Position numbers and translations under genes: made by a program. This document shows, piece after piece, positions 26,002 to 64,000 of a stretch of 64,000 bases of DNA. Position 1 is the stretch's first letter, and each line of letters starts with the position of its first letter. Under the pieces are notes generated by a model. It was given only the letters and a program-made list of their open reading frames with translations, was not told where the DNA came from and did no database searches. Source of the stretch: Archivesica marissinica (lineage: Eukaryota; Mollusca; Bivalvia; Venerida; Vesicomyidae); contig CM026390.1 of the NCBI GenBank assembly GCA_014843695.1, positions 97,334,210 to 97,398,209 of the forward strand, written 5' to 3'.

Positions 26002-27535
26002 CATTATATACATGTAGGCACCACGAGTATATACATGTAGGCACCACGAGTACATACATGTAGGCACCACGAGTACATACATGTAGGTACCACGAGTACA
26101 TACATGTAGGCACCACGAGTACATACATGTAGGCACCACGAGTATATACATGTAGGCACCACGAGTACATACATGTAGGCACCACGAGTACATACATGTA
26201 GGCACCACGAGTACATACATGTAGGCACCACGAGTACATACATGTAGGCACCACGAGTACATACATGTAGGCACCACGAGTACATACATGTAGGCACCAC
26301 GAGTACATACATGTAGGCACCAAGAGTACATACATGTAGGCACCACGAGTACATACATGTAGGCACCACGAGTACATACATGTAGGCACCACGAGTACAT
26401 ACATGTAGGCACCACGAGTACATACATGTAGGCACCACGAGTACATACATGTAGGCACCACGAGTACATACATGTAGGCACCACGAGTACATACATGTAG
26501 GCACCACGAGTACATACATGTAGGCACCACGAGTACATACATGTAGGCACCACGAGTACATACATGTAGGCACCACGAGTACATACATGTAGGCACCACG
26601 AGTACATACATGTAGGCACCACGAGTACATACATGTAGGCACCACGAGTACATACATGTAGGCACCACGAGTACATACATGTAGGCACCACGAGTACATA
26701 CATGTAGGCACCACGAGTACATACATGTAGGCACCACGAGTACATACATGTAGGCACCACGAGTATACATGTAGGCACCACGAGTATATACATGTAGGCA
26801 CCACGAGTATATACATGTAGGCACCACGAGTACATACATGTAGGCACCACGAGTACATACATGTAGGCACCACGAGTATATACATGTAGGCACCACGAGT
26901 ATATACATGTAGGCACCACGAGTATATACATGTAGGCACCACGAGTATATACATGTAGGCACCACGAGTATATACATGTAGGCACCACGAGTATATACAT
27001 GTAGGCACCACGAGTATATACATGTAGGCACCACGAGTATATACATGTAGGCACCACGAGTATATACATGTAGGCACCACGAGTATATACATGTAGGCAC
27101 CACGAGTATATACATGTAGGCACCACGAGTATATACATGTAGGCACCACGAGTATATACATGTAGGCACCACGGTATAAGTATATACATGTAGGCACCAC
27201 GAGTATATACATGTAGGCACCACGAGTATATACATGTAGGCACCACGAGTATATACATGTAGGCACCACGAGTATATACATGTAGGCACCACGAGTATAT
27301 ACATGTAGGCACCACGAGTATATACATGTAGGCACCACGAGTATATACATGTAGGCACCACGAGTATATACATGTAGGCACCACGAGTATATACATGTAG
27401 GCACCACGAGTATATACATGTAGGCACCACGAGTATATACATGTAGGCACCACGAGTATATACATGTAGGCACCACGAGTATATACATGTAGGCACCACG
27501 AGTATATACATGTAGGCACCACGAGTATATACATG
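26002..27535. repeat. 23-bp minisatellite, CACGAG subtype
   Basis: About 66 units of GGCACCACGAGTATATACAT plus GTA. The left two thirds mostly read AGTACATACATG. The right third reads AGTATATACATG. All three minus-strand frames stay open for over 500 codons because the unit contains no stop codon and its length is not a multiple of three. This is a repeat by-product, not a gene. Confidence 0.95.
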
Positions 27536-27670
27536 TGGCCATCAGGCGAGCACATTCTGATTTGATATCTAAGCACACAAACTAGCAAGGGATGATGATT
27601 AAACAAGTAAATGAATTGATATACCCCCCCACCAAACTGGATGTAGAAACTGTGGATATTTAGCCAATAA

Positions 27671-28515
27671 ATGTGGTGTTACTGGGTTGATGTGTTGTTA
27701 CTGGGGTTGATGTGGTGATACTGGGGTTGATGTGATGTTACTGGGGTTGATGTGATGTTACTGTGGGGTTGATGTGGTGTTACTGGGTTGATGTGGTGTT
27801 ACTGGGGTTGATGTGATGTTACTGGGGTTGATGTGATGTTACTGTGGGGGTGATGTGGTGTTACTGGGGTTGATGTGATGTTACTGGGTGTGGTTTGATG
27901 TGGTGTTACTGGGTTGATGTGGTGTTACTGGGGTTGATGTGGTGTTACTGGGGTTGATGTGGTGTTACTGGGGTGATGTGGTGTTACTGGGGTTGATGTG
28001 GTGATACTGGGGTTGATGTGGTGATACTGGGGTGATGTGGTGATACTGGGGTTGATGTGGTGATACTGGGGTTGATGTGGTGTTACTGGGGTTGATGTGG
28101 TGATACTGGGGTTGATGTGGTGTTACTGGGGTTGATGTGATATTACTGGGGTTGATGTGGTGTTACTGGGGTTGATGTTGTTGTTACTGGGGTTGATGTG
28201 ATGTTACTGGGGTTGATGTGATGTTACTGTGGGGTTGATGTGGTGTTACTGGGTTGATGTGGTGTTACTGGGTTGATGTGGTGTTACTGGGGTTGATGTG
28301 TTGTTACTGGGGTTGATGTGATGTTACTGTGGGGTTGATGTGGTGTTACTGGGTTGATGTGGTGTTACTGGGTTGATGTGGTGTTACTGGGTTGATGTGG
28401 TGTTACTGGGGTGATGTGGTGTTACTGGGGTTGATGTGGTGATACTGGGGTTGATGTGATGTTACTGTGGGGTTGATGTGGTGTTACTGGGTTGATGTGG
28501 TGTTACTGGGGTTGA
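27671..28515. repeat. 20-bp G-rich minisatellite
   Basis: About 42 copies of a unit close to GGGGTTGATGTGGTGTTACT, with 19-bp and longer variants. The plus strand is G-rich with one GGG or GGGG run per unit. Confidence 0.95.
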
Positions 28516-29680
28516 TACAAATGAAAGGTGCATGTGTACCACATCACTATGGTGATGTCAAGCTTCATAGAATTCCACCCATTGGTTACTGAGAACTAGC
28601 TGTGGACGGACACATGGAAGACACCAAATCAATTTCCATAAACAAAATTCCGACGAATAATAACAAAAAATAAACATATGCAACTAATACATATTCCAAC
28701 AAAATTTATTTTGCATACAAATTCTTATATGCAGACACTTCACGGTTTCTAACTATTCTGAAGAAAACAACATGTGAGAATTAGGCACTCACTGGAAACG
28801 TAATTCTACTTTGCCTAAATCTCTTAAAAGCACGATTGATTTACAAAATGGATATCTATGTCAGGGAGAATATTCCAACCGAATCATGTCAGGTAGCTAA
28901 ACAAATATTCTGTATCTTGAAACTGCTAATTGAAGTTGTAGTTTCATATTAATATTACTGCTGAGCAACCCCAGCTCCAGGGTTCATTGTAGGTTAGAAT
29001 TTTTGGGAGAAGTGAGAATGCGTGCGATCGCGTCCTTAAATGGTGTTATTTAATAAATTTCAACGAAATATGGTTAAAATGCACAGTATGACCACTAAAT
29101 ACAACATTATAATAGAAGGAGTGCTTTATAATGGGCAAGTGTATCTTACTAGCCAAAATTTTGTAAGATGTTTTTTTATTTTTAGGGAGAAGTGGGGCTC
29201 CCAGAGGGCGAAGTCAAGGTCCCTAGGGCGACTATTTTTCCCACATCGCTCTCTAAAATGATCCCTGCAGCTCAATGCCAAAGTTCTGCAACAAGCAATC
29301 AAAACTTCTCAGCAAATAGTTAACGAGTTGCATCCACATTACGAGTTGCATCCACATTTACATTGTCTATCAAAACCAGTTCTAAATATGAAACATTTCT
29401 TTATCAATTCTGCAATCATCACATGGTGAAAGGGAAAACTAAATCTGCTGGTAACATGAAGCAATTATGTGGGTGAAGATTCTATATTCTCACATTCACC
29501 GTCAATGGTTGCACAAGTAAATAGGTACGTTAGTCTCCAAATTTTGCAGACAGTTTGGACATAAATTTTAATTAAATTAACGAATTTGGAAAATCAATAC
29601 ATTCAACTGTAAACTGGATCATGGCACAAGATGCTTAGATTAATGGTCACGTTCGTCGCAATAATACATGGCTGTCAGTA
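28516..29680. other. Unique spacer
   Basis: AT-rich unique DNA between the 20-bp and 35-bp arrays. A 73-codon ORF at 29040-29261 shows no family signature. I see nothing else that can be supported. Confidence 0.6.
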
Positions 29681-30922
29681 GAACGTTTGTCGTATGTATG
29701 GATAGTGTATATATTGTTCGCTCGACGTATGGATGGATAGTGTATATATTGTTCGCTCGACGTATGGATGGATAGTGTATATATTGTTCGCTCGACGTAT
29801 GGATGGATAGTGTATATATTGTTCGCTCGACGTATGGATGGATAGTGTATATATTGTTCGCTCGACGTATGGATGGATAGTGTATATATTGTTCGCTCGA
29901 CGTATGGATGGATAGTGTATATATTGTTCGCTCGACGTATGGATGGATAGTGTATATATTGTTCGCTCGACGTATGGATGGATAGTGTATATATTGTTCG
30001 CTCGACGTATGGATGGATAGTGTATATATTGTTCGCTCGACGTATGGATGGATAGTGTATATATTGTTCGCTCGACGTATGGATGGATAGTGTATATATT
30101 GTTCGCTCGACGTATGGATGGATAGTGTATATATTGTTCGCTCGACGTATGTATGGATAGTGTATATATTGTTCGCTCGACGTATGGATGGATAGTGTAT
30201 ATATTGTTCGCTCGACGTATGGATGGATAGTGTATATATTGTTCGCTCGACGTATGGATGGATAGTGTATATATTGTTCGCTCGACGTATGTATGGATAG
30301 TGTATATATTGTTCGCTCGACGTATGGATGGATAGTGTATATATTGTTCGCTCGACGTATGGATGGATAGTGTATATATTGTTCGCTCGACGTATGGATG
30401 GATAGTGTATATATTGTTCGCTCGACGTATGGATGGATAGTGTATATATTGTTCGCTCGACGTATGGATGGATAGTGTATATATTGTTTGCTCGACGTAT
30501 GGATGGATAGTGTATATATTGTTCGCTCGACGTATGGATGGATAGTGTATATATGTGTTGCTCGACGTATGGATGGATAGTGTATATATTGTTTGCTCGA
30601 CGATGGATGGATAGTGTATATATTGTTTGCTCGACGTATGGATGGATAGTGTATATGTTCGCTCGACGTATGTATGGATAGTGTATATATTGTTCGCTCG
30701 ACGTATGGATGGATAGTGTATATATTGTTCGCTCGACGTATGGATGGATAGTGTATATATTGTTCGCTCGACGTATGGATGGATAGTGTATATATTGTTC
30801 GCTCGACGTATGGATGGATAGTGTATATATTGTTCGCTCGACGTATGTATGGATAGTGTATATATTGTTCGCTCGACGTATGTATGGTGTATATATTGTT
30901 CGCTCGATGTATGTATTGATAG
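29681..30922. repeat. 35-bp minisatellite
   Basis: About 35 copies of a 35-bp unit built from GTTCGCTCGACGTATGGATG and GATAGTGTATATATT. It is very homogeneous to about 30490 and more variable after that (TTTGCTC, small deletions). Long minus-strand ORFs of up to 495 codons across it are repeat by-products. Confidence 0.95.
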
Positions 30923-31063
30923 TGCATATTGTATTGGTAGTGGGAACATGAAAACGATATACACAACTAGACATGGTCGTGGTTATCGTGTGAAAGTACT
31001 GGTGAAATCCGGTAAGATGCTTAGCAGAAATAGTATGGACAAAATGATTTTTACATTTAAAAG

Positions 31064-31205
31064 CAACCCTAGCCATAGGGACGCCGATATGACCAATTAA
31101 TACTTGGATCTGACCAACCCTAGCCATAGGGACGCTGATATGACCAATTAAGACTTGGATCTGACCAACCCTAGCCGTAGGGACGCCGAAATGACAAACT
31201 AGGCC
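31064..31205. repeat. Three tandem 51-bp repeats
   Basis: Copies start at 31064, 31115 and 31166 with CAACCCTAGCCATAGGGACG. CCCTAGCCATAGGG can form a small hairpin. The array lies about 580 bp beyond the GPS1 stop codon. Confidence 0.85.
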
Positions 31206-31785
31206 TGGTGCTGATCATTTCGATACGCTTTGTAAACGCGGCTAGCTAATTAATCGAGATGTACTGCAGAAGTACATTTTGTGGATAGACAATGGATGCA
31301 GTTTCAGTACGACCTCTGTGTGGGGTGGAGATATAATAATACAAGCTGTCCTGTACAGCTATGTATATTGTCAGCTATGCAACAAGACATGTTCTCATCA
31401 TAGTCAGTTTTGTTCACGTAAGTTGTACTTCCTCGCTGGACTAGCTTAACAATCAGTCTAAGTAACATTTTAGCCAACTCTCAATCCGCCAATAAAATGT
31501 AAAGATGTACTCGAGTAGCCACACACCATCTGAACACAAACTTTAGATGCTGTATGCTTTCATTGGCAGCCTTTTATGCTCTTCTCTCTATTCCAAATCC
31601 AGACAATAAATAAATTGCTATAATTGCCATTCCACACTTGCATACTATCTCGACCGTGCACACTAGCGGAGATCGTCTCAAGCAGGCACATGCTGCACCG
31701 GAATGGAACCGACGGTATGGTATGTTTGCGGTCTGGAGCCTTGTATAAGCATGAAAGACTTGTACTATCCAACATTCAGTCTAGA
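31206..31785 (-). other. Probable GPS1 3' UTR / downstream flank
   Basis: Unique sequence directly after the GPS1 stop codon on the minus strand. I found no canonical AATAAA on the minus strand here. A CATAAA variant lies near 31572. The end of the transcript is therefore not defined. Confidence 0.4.
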
Positions 31786-63757
<31,972 letters not shown>

Positions 63758-64000
63758 CTGCAAGAACAAAGATATTTTTCTCAGATTCATAATTATCTAC
63801 AGCCACTGCACAAATGCCAAAGGAAAGCTTATGACTTCCATAGGTCCATATATGACACATGTACGATGAGTCAAAATATGCTACAATATTGCATTGTCCA
63901 TTGAATTCACTACTTACATGTAACATTGTAAACATACTTATGTTACACGATGTATGTAAACGTTTTGGAGAAAAGCCTTGAACAGCATAGTGTGCTGTTA

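Noticed and set aside
25946..27606. Three overlapping minus-strand ORFs of 521-548 codons (CIYSWCLHVYTRGAYM repeats)
   Set aside because: By-product of the 23-bp minisatellite. The same peptide appears in shifted order in each frame, and one end runs into a SINE.
29640..31127. Minus-strand ORFs of 429-495 codons (RRANNIYTIHPYVE repeats)
   Set aside because: By-product of the 35-bp minisatellite, with all three frames open and no recognisable domain in the flanks.

Overview
The window looks like nuclear DNA from an invertebrate animal, most likely a lophotrochozoan and plausibly a bivalve mollusc. The reasons are spliced genes with GT-AG introns, several tRNA-derived SINE families, Ty3/gypsy, LINE and piggyBac-type fragments, and a very heavy load of minisatellites. 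The species call is inference. By my estimate about 40 kb of the 64 kb is tandem repeat.

One protein-coding host gene is recognised: GPS1/COPS1 (CSN1), subunit 1 of the COP9 signalosome. It lies on the minus strand from 63757 (exon 2 or later; the start-codon exon is outside the window) to its stop at 31786. I assembled twelve coding exons by hand. All have consensus splice sites, the phases agree, and together they make 1419 nt (472 codons plus stop) that follow animal CSN1 from near the N-terminus to the C-terminus.

Layout. 1-16726: a 55-bp satellite split by a Ty3/gypsy-like element (LTR 2508-3479, RT/RNase H 3704-4701) and a 1000-N assembly gap (4702-5701). 17401-22992: a 58-bp satellite holding a SINE with a clear target-site duplication. 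24503-27535: a 23-bp minisatellite, also split by a SINE. 27671-28515 (20 bp) and 29681-30922 (35 bp): further arrays. 31786-63757: GPS1, whose introns carry 31-, 30-, 28/19-, 46/47-, 38- and 15-bp arrays, SINEs, two or three piggyBac-type MITEs, a LINE 3' end and a larger TIR element.

The most striking observation is that several intronic arrays grow from GPS1 splice junctions. The 38-bp array (54066-55651) repeats the last 15 nt of a coding exon plus its 5' splice site about 40 times. The 46-bp array (52080-52530) repeats a 3' splice site, and successive copies mostly alternate between an intact and a destroyed AG. The 13-kb 28/19-bp array starts about 12 nt inside an intron, next to a 5' splice site. 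A 30-bp array starts about 20 nt from a 3' splice site. A second notable item is the gypsy-like element, whose pol ends directly after RNase H with no integrase before the LTR, as expected for the unusual Gmr1-like domain order.
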